This document shows positions 1 to 6,626 of a stretch of 15,049 nucleotides of DNA, one piece after another. This DNA comes from an uncultured Sinobacteraceae bacterium (GTDB taxonomy: Bacteria; Pseudomonadota; Gammaproteobacteria; Steroidobacterales; Steroidobacteraceae), in assembly GCA_937902995.1 (NCBI GenBank), contig CALEKY010000081.1, forward strand, positions 1-15,049. The letters are read 5' to 3'. Both the position numbers and the translations under genes were made by a program. Each line of letters begins with the position of its first letter. Position 1 is the stretch's first letter. The notes under the pieces were generated by a model. That model was not told the origin of the DNA. It saw nothing but the letters and a program-made list of their open reading frames with translations, and searched no databases.

Positions 1-774
1 CACTTCAGCGATTGGTCGCTCGTGACCGGAACCTTGCTATCGCCACAGGAAGCAACGGTGCAGCCGGGTGAATCCGTTACGCTGAACGTCGTCGTGTGCG
101 AGCGGGTTACTGGAGACGATCAGCTAACGCCGCTCGTGGCGGAATGCCGTACGAGCGAAGTCTTTCGAAATCTCGTGAGGAATTGGTCGGTCAATGGGAC
201 ACCGGGCGGCGACGCTAGTGTCGGCACCGTGACGGTGCAAGAAGACCGTTCGGCGTTGTACACGGCGCCGGCCGTGGCGCCGCCAGCGAGTCCGGTCGCA
301 GTGTCTGCGGAATACACGACGCTCGATGGCGGGCTTGTGACATTGATTTCGAACATTCGCATTCAGTCCGGCCTGTGCACGCCGCCGAATGCTTTCGAGC
401 CTTGCCGCTTCGATCTCGTCGAATTCAACGGCGAAGGTTTACCGTATGCGGGATTGCCTCGCGAAAGCTGGCAGAACCCGGAGACCGTCGTGTCCGGGCG
501 CTTGTCGCTGTGGGATTCGGATGGCAATGGCGAGGGCACGTGGTCGTTGCGTATCGTCTGGGTCGAAGCGCGCCAGTCCGGCGATCTTGAACAATTCGAA
601 CAGCTCGCGGGCGATTTCGTCACCGAGCCTTCAGGTACGGTGCGGTTCACCGTGACGGGCAGCGAAGCATCCTTCACTGCGCGTCCTCAGGGCGATGCGA
701 TCGCAATCACGGACTATCCATTTTCGACCAAGAATGCGAGCGTGCCGGCGCAGTTGCGCTTCAGGCCGAACTGA
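1..774 (+). CDS. Ig-like domain surface/exported protein, 3' part (5' end outside window)
   Basis: The reading frame is open from base 1, so this is very probably the C-terminal part of a longer protein; the GTG at 22 is internal to the open frame and has no clear ribosome binding site. The first ~105 residues read like a bacterial Ig-like (Big) domain: a 'SPQEATVQPGESVTLNV' strand pattern, then a 'WSVNGTPGGDASVGTV' motif and 'ALYTAPAVAPP', a signature of Ig-like repeats in secreted proteobacterial proteins. The remaining ~140 residues are beta-rich with no family I recognise, and contain a Cys pair (CTPPNAFEPC). No membrane segment is visible. Only 28 bp separate it from the downstream MipA/OmpV gene on the same strand, so the two are probably co-transcribed, which suggests an envelope location. 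The specific function is unknown. Confidence 0.75.
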   Translation, partial: HFSDWSLVTGTLLSPQEATVQPGESVTLNVVVCERVTGDDQLTPLVAECRTSEVFRNLVRNWSVNGTPGGDASVGTVTVQEDRSALYTAPAVAPPASPVAVSAEYTTLDGGLVTLISNIRIQSGLCTPPNAFEPCRFDLVEFNGEGLPYAGLPRESWQNPETVVSGRLSLWDSDGNGEGTWSLRIVWVEARQSGDLEQFEQLAGDFVTEPSGTVRFTVTGSEASFTARPQGDAIAITDYPFSTKNASVPAQLRFRPN

Positions 775-802
775 GCCGTGACCGAAACGAAGGAGATCGA
801 TC

Positions 803-1645
803 GTGAAGGCTCGTGAGTTCGCTGCCAGCGTATGCGCAAGTGCTGCGTTGCTGGCCGGAGCGGAGAGCAGTGCGCAGACGCAGGAGCAGCCGCTATGGGA
901 ATTCGGCGCAGGCATAGGCGCCATCACCATTCCCGATTATCGAGGCGCGGATGAGTATCGGGTGTATCCGATACCGCTGCCCTATGCGGTGTACCGGGGC
1001 AAGCTCTGGAAGACCGATAGAGAAGGCGTGCGCGGCGAACTGTGGGATCGCAAGCTGAGCGAGTTGAGTATCAGTTTGAGCGGTTCCATCCCCGTCGACA
1101 GCGACGACAACGACGCGCGCCGCGGTATGCCGGATTTGAAACCGACGCTCGAGATCGGGCCGTCGCTCGATGTGCACTTGTGGCAATCCAGCGATGCGTC
1201 GATCAAAGTCGATTTGATCTTGCCGTTGCGTGTGCCGGTGACGATCGAATCTTCGCCGCAGTTCATCGGCTTGATGTTTGCGCCGAAACTCAGTGTGCTC
1301 GTGCGAGACATTTCGAGTACGGGGTGGGACCTCAGTCTATCGGCCGGTCCGCTGTTCGCCGACGAGAAATATCACGACTACTTCTATTCGGTGGCGCCGC
1401 GCTTCGAGCTGCCCGAGCGCCCCGCTTACCGCGCGAAGCGCGGCTACTCCGGCTCGCACGTGTTCGTTTCGCTGACCAAGCGCTTTCCGAAATATTGGGT
1501 CGGCGGCTATGTGCGCGTCGATCAAGTGCAAGGTGCGGTGTTCGACGACAGCCCGCTCGTGAAGCGCGACTTTTCGTTCACGGGCGGCATCGGCATCGCT
1601 TGGATCATTGCCCAGTCGAAACAGCTGGTTGCAAGCGAAGACTAG
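803..1645 (+). CDS. MipA/OmpV family outer-membrane protein
   Basis: The protein has 280 residues, a usual size for the MipA/OmpV (MltA-interacting protein) family of outer-membrane beta-barrels. Residues 1-25 form a signal peptide with probable cleavage after 'ESSA'. The mature start 'WEFGAGIGAITIPDYRGADEYRVYPIPLPYAVYRG' is the family's typical first strands, and alternating hydrophobic strands continue to the C-terminus. The start is GTG at 803 with a strong AAGGAG site at 790-795. Family members act as scaffolds for murein synthesis and hydrolysis or as stress- and antibiotic-responsive porin-like proteins; which applies here cannot be read from sequence. It sits 28 bp after the Ig-like protein gene, probably in the same operon. 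Confidence 0.88.
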   Translation: MKAREFAASVCASAALLAGAESSAQTQEQPLWEFGAGIGAITIPDYRGADEYRVYPIPLPYAVYRGKLWKTDREGVRGELWDRKLSELSISLSGSIPVDSDDNDARRGMPDLKPTLEIGPSLDVHLWQSSDASIKVDLILPLRVPVTIESSPQFIGLMFAPKLSVLVRDISSTGWDLSLSAGPLFADEKYHDYFYSVAPRFELPERPAYRAKRGYSGSHVFVSLTKRFPKYWVGGYVRVDQVQGAVFDDSPLVKRDFSFTGGIGIAWIIAQSKQLVASED

Positions 1646-1650
1646 CGCGC

Positions 1651-1684
1651 CCGGACATGCATGGTTCGCAGGCAGTGTGTCCGG
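1651..1684 (+). terminator. Inverted repeat just after the MipA/OmpV stop, possible weak terminator
   Basis: CCGGACA at 1651-1657 pairs perfectly with TGTCCGG at 1678-1684 around a 20-nt loop, starting 6 bp after the stop codon. There is no U-run afterwards, so this is at best a weak terminator or an mRNA 3'-end stabiliser. Confidence 0.25.
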
Positions 1685-1708
1685 CGGACGCCGATTCAGG
1701 GGCGGCAA

Positions 1709-1729
1709 GGCTGAATTGAGAATTGCGAA
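1709..1729 (+). repeat. Degenerate heptad repeat, three units
   Basis: Three 7-bp units in phase: GGCTGAA, TTGAGAA, TTGCGAA. The first is identical to units in the clusters near 5600 and 9300; the other two keep only the GAA end. It lies directly before the ribosome binding site of the FimV-like region. This is the weakest cluster of the family. Confidence 0.4.
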
Positions 1730-1735
1730 GGGAGC

Positions 1736-2044
1736 ATGGACAATGCAACTCCGCAGAATTGCAGGACAGTTGCCTCGATTCCCCCTGGGCGCGGCATGCG
1801 CTGCGCCGGAATGAGTTGCTTAGCGATGACGACCGCCAAACCACCAGATCGTTCGACCGCAGCCGACACCGATGGGCTCGGTCCGGTCACCGCCGGCGAG
1901 GTGCGCACCAAGCTCGAACTTGCCCGACAGTTTCTCGATATGGGCGATCCGGAGAGTGCGCGCCACATGCTCGACGAGGTGCTCGCTGAAGGCAACGCTG
2001 AACAACGGCAGGAAGCTCAACAGCTGATCGATACGCTCCCGTGA
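1736..2044 (+). CDS. Stand-alone FimV C-terminal (TPR-like) domain protein
   Basis: The last ~50 residues, 'VTAGEVRTKLELARQFLDMGDPESARHMLDEVLAEGNAEQRQEAQQLIDTLP', match the C-terminal helical TPR-like domain of FimV. In pseudomonads that large inner-membrane protein helps type IV pilus/type II secretion assembly and polar protein placement. Here the domain stands alone with no LysM or membrane segment, so it is probably a small cytoplasmic adaptor; stand-alone copies are known in Gammaproteobacteria. The start is uncertain: ATG 1736 (102 aa) has a badly spaced ribosome site, while in-frame ATGs at 1796, 1811 and 1826 give shorter forms. The 1811 form (77 aa) overlaps the stop of the possible leader ORF. 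The region before the domain is low in secondary-structure cues and looks unconserved. Confidence 0.7.
   Translation: MDNATPQNCRTVASIPPGRGMRCAGMSCLAMTTAKPPDRSTAADTDGLGPVTAGEVRTKLELARQFLDMGDPESARHMLDEVLAEGNAEQRQEAQQLIDTLP
1743..1814 (+). CDS. Possible 23-codon leader ORF upstream of the FimV-like gene
   Basis: The strong ribosome binding site AAGGGAG (1728-1734) is only 1 nt from the ATG at 1736 but 8 nt from the ATG at 1743. The 1743 frame encodes 23 residues (MQLRRIAGQLPRF...) and stops at 1812-1814. That stop overlaps, as ATGA, an ATG at 1811 that is in frame with the FimV-like domain. The arrangement would allow translational coupling. There is no known homology and the peptide may be nothing more than a chance ORF. 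Confidence 0.28.
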   Translation: MQLRRIAGQLPRFPLGAACAAPE

Positions 2045-2172
2045 CCCTCGCCGCCCAAGCAACGTGTGCTGCGATCCGCCGATCGCATTGCGCAGCCGCT
2101 TGCAGCCGCGAGCCGAAGCCTCGCTAAACGTGCACTTCGACGACTGGATTCGCCTGTTGCGAGGCTGACGTC

Positions 2173-2571
2173 TTAGCCGTTACTCGGGCGATAGAGCGTG
2201 CAAAGCTTGTGGCCGTCAGGATCGCGGACGTAAGCGAAATACGTCTTCCCCAAGCTGCCTTCGCGGTATCCCGGCGGATCTTCGATCGACGTGCCGCCAT
2301 TGGCGACCGCAGCGTCATGAAATGCGCGCGCTTGCTCTTCCGAGTCGCACTTGAAGCCGATCGTGCCGCCATTTGCAGGCGTCGCCGGTTGGCCGTTGAT
2401 CGGCTCGGTGACGCAAAACGTATTTCCGTCGTGGCGATAGAACAGGCGGGTGTGCCCCGTCGCATTCTTGTTGATCGTCGCCGGTTTCACGCCGAGAACG
2501 CCGAGTACGGCATCGTAGAAGCGCTTGGAACGTTCGATATCGTTCGAACCGATCATGATGTGGCTGAACAT
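2173..2571 (-). CDS. VOC family (glyoxalase/bleomycin-resistance fold) protein
   Basis: This encodes a 132-residue single-domain protein. 'MFSHIMIGSNDIERSKRFYDAVLGVLG' is the classic first beta-alpha-beta unit of the vicinal oxygen chelate fold, with a candidate metal ligand at H4. The second unit ends in 'YFAYVRDPDGHKLC', the family's typical last strand. The start is ATG at 2571 with a GGAGG site about 6 nt upstream; a longer frame extending to 2886 lacks such support and adds a non-conserved N-terminus. Substrate is unknown: members include glyoxalase-like lyases, dioxygenases and resistance proteins that bind antibiotics, and many short ones remain unassigned. It converges with the FimV-like gene. 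Confidence 0.88.
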   Translation of the reverse strand: MFSHIMIGSNDIERSKRFYDAVLGVLGVKPATINKNATGHTRLFYRHDGNTFCVTEPINGQPATPANGGTIGFKCDSEEQARAFHDAAVANGGTSIEDPPGYREGSLGKTYFAYVRDPDGHKLCTLYRPSNG

Positions 2572-2926
2572 GCGCAACCTCCGCTGCGGAATTTCGGGGC
2601 GCAGAGTGTACGCAAATTCAAACCACGGCACCCCGGCGTCAAAGGGGCCGTTGTGTTTATCGAGAAAGGGTGTCGGTGAGTTGCAGGAAGGGTCTCCAAT
2701 GACTGCGAATGCGCCGAGCGACATATGACTTGCACTGCGGCGCATAAGGGAGCGCATCCAAGTGCGTGGCCGGAAATGCCTATGAGGGATGCTCCCAGGA
2801 GGTTCGGCCCATGCGCGCGGGCGCGCGCGGCTCGAAACGAAGAAGGCCGCGTGTGCGGCCTTCTCGTTCAACGCTTGGATGTGCACCTGCTCGTTCGGGC
2901 GTTACTCGAACGAGCAGATACGCTCG
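2572..2926. other. 355-bp intergenic region with terminator hairpin
   Basis: This gap between the VOC gene start and the end of the lipoprotein gene holds the VOC ribosome binding site and the terminator at 2836-2868. I see no convincing coding frame. Open frames here are continuations of shadows of the flanking minus-strand genes. Confidence 0.6.
2836..2868 (-). terminator. Rho-independent-type terminator of the lipoprotein gene
   Basis: AGAAGGCCGC (2841-2850) and GCGGCCTTCT (2855-2864) form a perfect 10-bp stem around a 4-nt loop. AACG/CGTT extends it by four pairs past one bulged base. On the minus strand the stem is followed by a T-rich TTCGTTT. It lies about 60 nt after the stop of the minus-strand lipoprotein gene, the expected place. 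Confidence 0.75.
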
Positions 2927-4831
2927 TCAGCGGCGCGAATTCCAAATGCGCCATATGCCGATGTCTTCCAGCGCAATCGGCGGATGGAAGGAGAACACTT
3001 CTTCATCGGTCTTCGGGCACGGCCCTTGGATGTTGTATTCGCCCGGCGGTGCATTCGGCGTCTCCAGTGCGCCGGTGACGGGGTTGACCTCGCCTGTCGT
3101 CGACACTCGCGACCACTGCTCGGGATCGCAGTTGAGCGTTTGCATCGTGCCGGTCATGTTCTCGAGGTTGCGGGTGATGCGAATCCAGGTGATGAGCGTC
3201 GGTGTGCCGTGCAGATAGTCGACGATCGCGGATTCATATACGCGCTCCACAGGAATCGACGTGCCGGGCAACACCGTCCAATCTGCCTTGTCGATGCTGA
3301 CGGTCACGAGGTCGCCGTACATCTTGTAAAGATGGTTTTCCGACACCCGAATCGAGCTCGGGTCGCCGGGAATGAGCTGCACGCTGCGCTGAACCGACAC
3401 GCCGGTGTAGGGCGGCCGATATTCGAGGTGCTCGACGAAGTCGACCTCGGTGCGGGTCGCATCCGTGTAGCACGTGCGCGTCCAGAATTCGCCTTGCTCA
3501 TCCAGTTCGCAAAGACCCGATACCGTGATGCTGACGGTGGCCGGCTGCGATTCGCCGCGCTCGTTGATCGCAACGAATCGGAACGAATCGGCGCCGGTGA
3601 ATTCCAGGCTCGGCGTATAGAGATAGACGCCGGCGGTCGAATCCAGCTCGAGCGTACCGTTCACCGGTTGCGAAGTGATGCGGAACGAGTCCGCGAAGTC
3701 GGCTTGCAATTCGCCGCGCAGCGTTTCGTTGACTTGCGTCTTCACCTCGTCGTCGTGCGCGACCGGCGGCTCGATGAGGTTCAAGCGTGCCGGAATCTCC
3801 CAGGACTGGTTGTTCCCCGAGAGCGTGAACGTGAAGTCCAGCGGCGCGCCGGGCATTTGGTTCGGCAGGTACTGGAAGCGCAGTCGCAGCTTGTCGCCCT
3901 GCACGCTGAGCGTGCCGTCGATGCTGCTGGCCGAAATGTTGCTCAACGCGAAATCCGAGAGATCGAGCGGGCGGGTATAGCTCGCTGTCCAATCGCGCAA
4001 CACTTCCTTCGCGTCTTCGGTCAAGAACGGTCCGCCGTACTTCAAGATTTGCGCGGCAACGGCGACCGAACCCAACAGGTCGTCGGGCAGCGTGCCCGAA
4101 CCGGTGACGTCGTATTCGCGCGTGCGCTTGTGATTGAACGTCAGCGTTTCTTGGGCGGCCGCCATGGCGCGTACGGTGCGGCCGGGTTTCTCGTTCAAGA
4201 ACCGTTCTTCGAGATTGAGGCTGAAATTGAGCTGCTGGAACCAGAAGCATTCGTTCGTCTTATAGGACTTCAGGCTACGCCAGGTTTTTTTCATGGCGGG
4301 CCATGCCTTGAACTTGTACAGCGCTGCGGCCGCAGCGACGCCGACCAATGCGCCGTTCGGTCCGAATTCCACGCCGACCGCCAAGGATGCGGCAACCAAC
4401 GACAGGTACGCACCGGCATCGATGGCATTCGAAAGGATTGCGACTCGCAATTCGCGGCAGCCCGAATCGTCGTATTTGGCGAAGAGCGGTGTGCGAGTTG
4501 CGCTGGCGTATGCCGCGGCTGCGGCAGGCAGCGTGTTCGTCGCGATGATGCGCGCGAGGGCTTCGAGCTCATCCGGGCTCATCGCGGCGATCTGATTCTT
4601 CAACGCAGTCAATTCATCGTCGATGGCGTCCCAGTCGCTCGCGTTCGCAAATTCCGGATCCGCACGCAAAGCAGCGAGTCCGCTCTCGATGTCGGCGACG
4701 AACTCCGCCGCGAGTTGCTCGGCCGGCGCCGGCAGGGCAGGGGTTGCCACGTTGAAATCGACCGGATAGCGCGTGTCGCCGACCGCGATTTCGAGGCGAT
4801 GTGCGCCGTCGGCAAGCGGGGGCATGAGCAT
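2927..4831 (-). CDS. C-terminal part of a frameshifted large lipoprotein (cadherin-like/Big domain)
   Basis: The 634-residue frame is almost certainly the continuation of the gene starting at 5322. Upstream of its first ATG the same frame reads 'DDDSINVTLTAIDGGLV', a natural beta-strand lead-in, until a stop ~70 bp upstream; no ribosome site precedes the ATG at 4831. Layout: end of an Ig-like strand set (1-30); a helical stretch (35-120); a hydrophobic segment of about 35 residues (137-173) that could be membrane-associated; a region of unknown fold; a cadherin-like/Big_9 domain (about 355-438) with 'VNGTLELD...GVYLYTPSLEFTGADSFRFVAINERG'; then about 195 residues of unknown beta-rich sequence with scattered Cys. 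Probably an envelope-exposed protein of unknown function. The gene ends at a good terminator (2836-2868). Confidence 0.75.
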   Translation of the reverse strand: MLMPPLADGAHRLEIAVGDTRYPVDFNVATPALPAPAEQLAAEFVADIESGLAALRADPEFANASDWDAIDDELTALKNQIAAMSPDELEALARIIATNTLPAAAAAYASATRTPLFAKYDDSGCRELRVAILSNAIDAGAYLSLVAASLAVGVEFGPNGALVGVAAAAALYKFKAWPAMKKTWRSLKSYKTNECFWFQQLNFSLNLEERFLNEKPGRTVRAMAAAQETLTFNHKRTREYDVTGSGTLPDDLLGSVAVAAQILKYGGPFLTEDAKEVLRDWTASYTRPLDLSDFALSNISASSIDGTLSVQGDKLRLRFQYLPNQMPGAPLDFTFTLSGNNQSWEIPARLNLIEPPVAHDDEVKTQVNETLRGELQADFADSFRITSQPVNGTLELDSTAGVYLYTPSLEFTGADSFRFVAINERGESQPATVSITVSGLCELDEQGEFWTRTCYTDATRTEVDFVEHLEYRPPYTGVSVQRSVQLIPGDPSSIRVSENHLYKMYGDLVTVSIDKADWTVLPGTSIPVERVYESAIVDYLHGTPTLITWIRITRNLENMTGTMQTLNCDPEQWSRVSTTGEVNPVTGALETPNAPPGEYNIQGPCPKTDEEVFSFHPPIALEDIGIWRIWNSRR

Positions 4832-4860
4832 GACGAGGCCGCCGTCGATCGCCGTCAGCG

Positions 4861-5322
4861 TTACGTTGATCGAGTCGTCGTCGTGCCCGTGTATTCATCG
4901 TTCGTGAGTTCGAGTCCCGCGACCTCGAAACGTGCGACCTGGAAGCCGGCAATCGTCGTCTCCGGCATGGTGACGCGCGACGTGCACGTCACCTCGACAG
5001 TCGTATCGACATTGAGCGTGCCGCTGCTTGCGCTGAGTGTGCAGTGCTGCAACTCCGGCTGCGACACAATCGAGATCGAGTAAGCCGTGCCTGCGGGCAA
5101 GCGCGCCAGAGTCGCTTGTGTGCTCGATGTCAGGGTGACGGGCGTTGCGGAACTGGCAACGAGCGTGAGCGAACCTTCGAGCCCCGATACGGACGCCGAC
5201 AATGAATAAGTAGTGATTTGCGGCGGCGCGTTAGAGTCATTGCTACCGCCCCCACCTCCGCCGCCTCCGCACCCTTGAAGCAGACCCATCGCAACGACGA
5301 CGGCACCGGCAAGTTTTTTCAT
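4861..5322 (-). CDS. N-terminal part of the same lipoprotein, ending at a frameshift
   Basis: This encodes 153 residues. The lipoprotein signal peptide ends in 'LLQGC' (lipidated Cys18) followed by a run of glycines, a typical flexible spacer in proteobacterial lipoproteins. Residues ~37-108 form a conserved beta domain often seen at this position ('VSGLEGSLTLV...LPAGTAYSISIVSQPELQHC'), ending in a second Cys. A purine-rich AGAAGGG site lies about 8 nt before the ATG. The last residues (GTTTTRST) look like out-of-frame reading of a CGACGACGAC tract. Adding one base there joins this frame to the 634-residue frame and gives a protein of about 798 residues. Read as an independent protein it would be a short lipoprotein with one domain, which I think less likely than a mutation or sequencing error. 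Confidence 0.75.
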   Translation of the reverse strand: MKKLAGAVVVAMGLLQGCGGGGGGGGSNDSNAPPQITTYSLSASVSGLEGSLTLVASSATPVTLTSSTQATLARLPAGTAYSISIVSQPELQHCTLSASSGTLNVDTTVEVTCTSRVTMPETTIAGFQVARFEVAGLELTNDEYTGTTTTRST

Positions 5323-5430
5323 TTATCGGCCCTTCTTCGGCGTCTTACGCCATTTTCGAGAAAGTCGCGGGATGCTACTGGACCGCGCTGCTGTGTCAGG
5401 CGACGAGCGTCGATTCTGTGAAGTAGGTGC

Positions 5431-5443
5431 AAATAAATTTATT
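5431..5443. promoter_or_regulatory. AT-rich palindrome in the lipoprotein upstream region
   Basis: AATAAATTTATT (5432-5443) is a perfect 12-bp palindrome in an otherwise GC-rich gap, about 110 bp before the lipoprotein start. It could be an UP-element, a -10-like region or a protein site. No good -35/-10 pair can be fixed around it. Confidence 0.3.
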
Positions 5444-5592
5444 GATCGATTGCGCAGCGAGCGAATGCATTCCGTCTCGTAGCGGTATGCAGGGGGAACG
5501 ACCGATGAGACTTGCGTCTCTTCCACTAGGTGTGCGCAAGGTTTTTGCTTGCTCATAACCTGCGCTAGATGCTGCGGCCTGCCGTTCAGTAC

Positions 5593-5613
5593 TTCTGCCT
5601 TCAGTCTTCAGCC
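5593..5613 (-). repeat. Heptad repeat cluster overlapping the LysR gene end
   Basis: On the minus strand the units read GGCTGAA, GACTGAA, GGCAGAA in perfect 7-bp phase, followed by a related GTACTGAA. The first two units are identical and in the same order as those at 9298-9311. The TGA inside the first unit is the stop codon of the LysR gene (5608-5610). Confidence 0.65.
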
Positions 5614-6534
5614 TTCTCGAACGAGCTGAAACCCGCGCACACTGCGCAGCTTGCGCAGTTCCCGATCGACGATCTCGACGAACGACCGTGCCGTAGGCGA
5701 CAGATGTTGCCAATGACGAAATGCCCAACCGATGGAGATCGGCGGCAGATCCTCGATCGGCACTGCGGCCACGGCGCCGCCTTTCACGAAGTTGTGCGCA
5801 TGCACTGCCGGGACTATGGCGTGTCCGAGACCGAGCTCGACGAAGACCTTCGCGGTGTCGAAATCGTCGAAGACGATCTCGGGTTTGAGCTCTACACCGC
5901 GGTCGAGGGCGGCCTGCTCGATCGCATTGCGGTGCGTGGTGTGGCCCGACAATCCCAGATAGCGGATGTTCTCGAGCTCCTGCACGTGGATGCGTCGCAG
6001 CTTTGCCAGGTCGTCGTTCTTCGCGACGAGCAAGAATAGCTGCTGGCGAGCAACCGTGCGTTCGTTGATTCCGCGCACGGGCTCGCCCGTCGTTACGAAA
6101 CCGAGCTCCGCTTGGCTCAGCCGCAGAATTTCGAAACACCGCTTCGTCGAGCTCGCCGGAAGAAACCGCAAGTTCACCCCCGGATGGCGTTTTCTGAAAC
6201 GCACGATGGCCGTCTTCATGAAGTGCCGTACCGTCGTCCCGCCGGTCGTTACGATCAACGTACCCTCTTCGCCCTGCTGTAGCGCCTTCACGCGCCGCAA
6301 ACCGGTTTCGATCGCATCGAGACCTTCGAGCGCGAACTCCTTCAACAAGCGTCCTGCCGGCGTCGGCACCACGCCCCTCGCATGACGCTCGAACAGCTTG
6401 ACGCCCAACTCGGCTTCGAGCCGCCCGATGTGCTGGCTGATCGACGGTTGCGTGCGCCGCAGCTCACGCGCGAGCGCGCTGAGACTGCCCGTCTCGCAGG
6501 CGGCCACCAGAACTCGCAAATCCTCTAGCGTCAT
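5608..6534 (-). CDS. LysR-type transcriptional regulator
   Basis: The protein has 308 residues, the standard family length. Residues 1-60 are the winged helix-turn-helix ('LVAACETGSLSALARELRRTQPSISQHIGRLEAELG'). A linker helix follows, and from ~90 to 300 comes the periplasmic-binding-like effector domain ('GTLIVTTGGTTVRHFMKTAIVRFRKRHPGVNLRFL'). The start ATG 6534 gives the canonical N-terminus; no good ribosome site precedes it. It is divergent from panB across 92 bp, the classic position for a LysR protein that controls its neighbour and itself. Effector unknown; a pantothenate, branched keto-acid or one-carbon signal would be the obvious guess from context only. The C-terminal residues 'VREG' and the stop fall in a heptad repeat, so the exact C-terminus may differ from relatives. 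Confidence 0.93.
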   Translation of the reverse strand: MTLEDLRVLVAACETGSLSALARELRRTQPSISQHIGRLEAELGVKLFERHARGVVPTPAGRLLKEFALEGLDAIETGLRRVKALQQGEEGTLIVTTGGTTVRHFMKTAIVRFRKRHPGVNLRFLPASSTKRCFEILRLSQAELGFVTTGEPVRGINERTVARQQLFLLVAKNDDLAKLRRIHVQELENIRYLGLSGHTTHRNAIEQAALDRGVELKPEIVFDDFDTAKVFVELGLGHAIVPAVHAHNFVKGGAVAAVPIEDLPPISIGWAFRHWQHLSPTARSFVEIVDRELRKLRSVRGFQLVREG

Positions 6535-6593
6535 GAGTCATAAGCTTTTTCTTTGATGCTTTAATTAACCCTTAGCATTGACTCATGTGTCAA
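6532..6593. promoter_or_regulatory. Divergent lysR-panB control region with three inverted repeats
   Basis: Three dyads lie in the gap. CATGAGTCA (6532-6540) and TGACTCATG (6579-6587) form a 9-bp perfect inverted repeat 38 bp apart. ATGCT (6556-6560) and AGCAT (6574-6578) are 13 bp apart, close to the T-N11-A form of LysR sites. TTGAC (6578-6582) and GTCAA (6589-6593) are 6 bp apart. A possible panB -10, TTTAAT, lies at 6560-6565 without a good -35, as expected for an activator-dependent promoter. Protein binding is inferred from layout alone. Confidence 0.5.
6564..6593 (-). promoter_or_regulatory. Candidate lysR promoter
   Basis: On the minus strand there is a perfect TTGACA -35 (6593-6588). 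An 18-bp spacer and GTTAAT (6569-6564, 4/6 match to TATAAT) follow. The spacer and -10 overlap the ATGCT/AGCAT dyad, which would suit autorepression. Confidence 0.4.
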
Positions 6594-6626
6594 CACGTGG
6601 AAAGTTTCCGCGCCCGGAGGCATTCC

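Noticed and set aside
2118..2165. GCCTCGC ... GCGAGGC inverted repeat between the FimV-like and VOC genes
   Set aside because: Arms of 7-8 bp are separated by 34 bp with no U-run; it may be a weak bidirectional terminator but the evidence is too thin to call.
4861..4905. Programmed ribosomal frameshift in the lipoprotein gene
   Set aside because: The shift direction could be read as -1, but there is no slippery X-XXY-YYZ heptamer and no obvious downstream pseudoknot. Mutation or sequence error is simpler.
2789..5083. A 764-codon open frame on the plus strand opposite the lipoprotein gene
   Set aside because: It is rich in Arg, Ala and Val with no recognisable domain, and it mirrors the codon bias of the minus-strand gene, which has a lipoprotein signal and a known domain. 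It is a GC-driven antisense shadow.
5339..5351. GGCGT-CTT-ACGCC hairpin before the lipoprotein start
   Set aside because: The 5-bp stem is too short, lies ~17 bp before the start codon with no recognisable riboswitch or operator context, and is expected by chance in GC-rich DNA.
5507..5520. GAGAC-TTGC-GTCTC hairpin between the lipoprotein and LysR genes
   Set aside because: Short stem with no U-run and no gene ending immediately upstream on that strand; not a convincing terminator.
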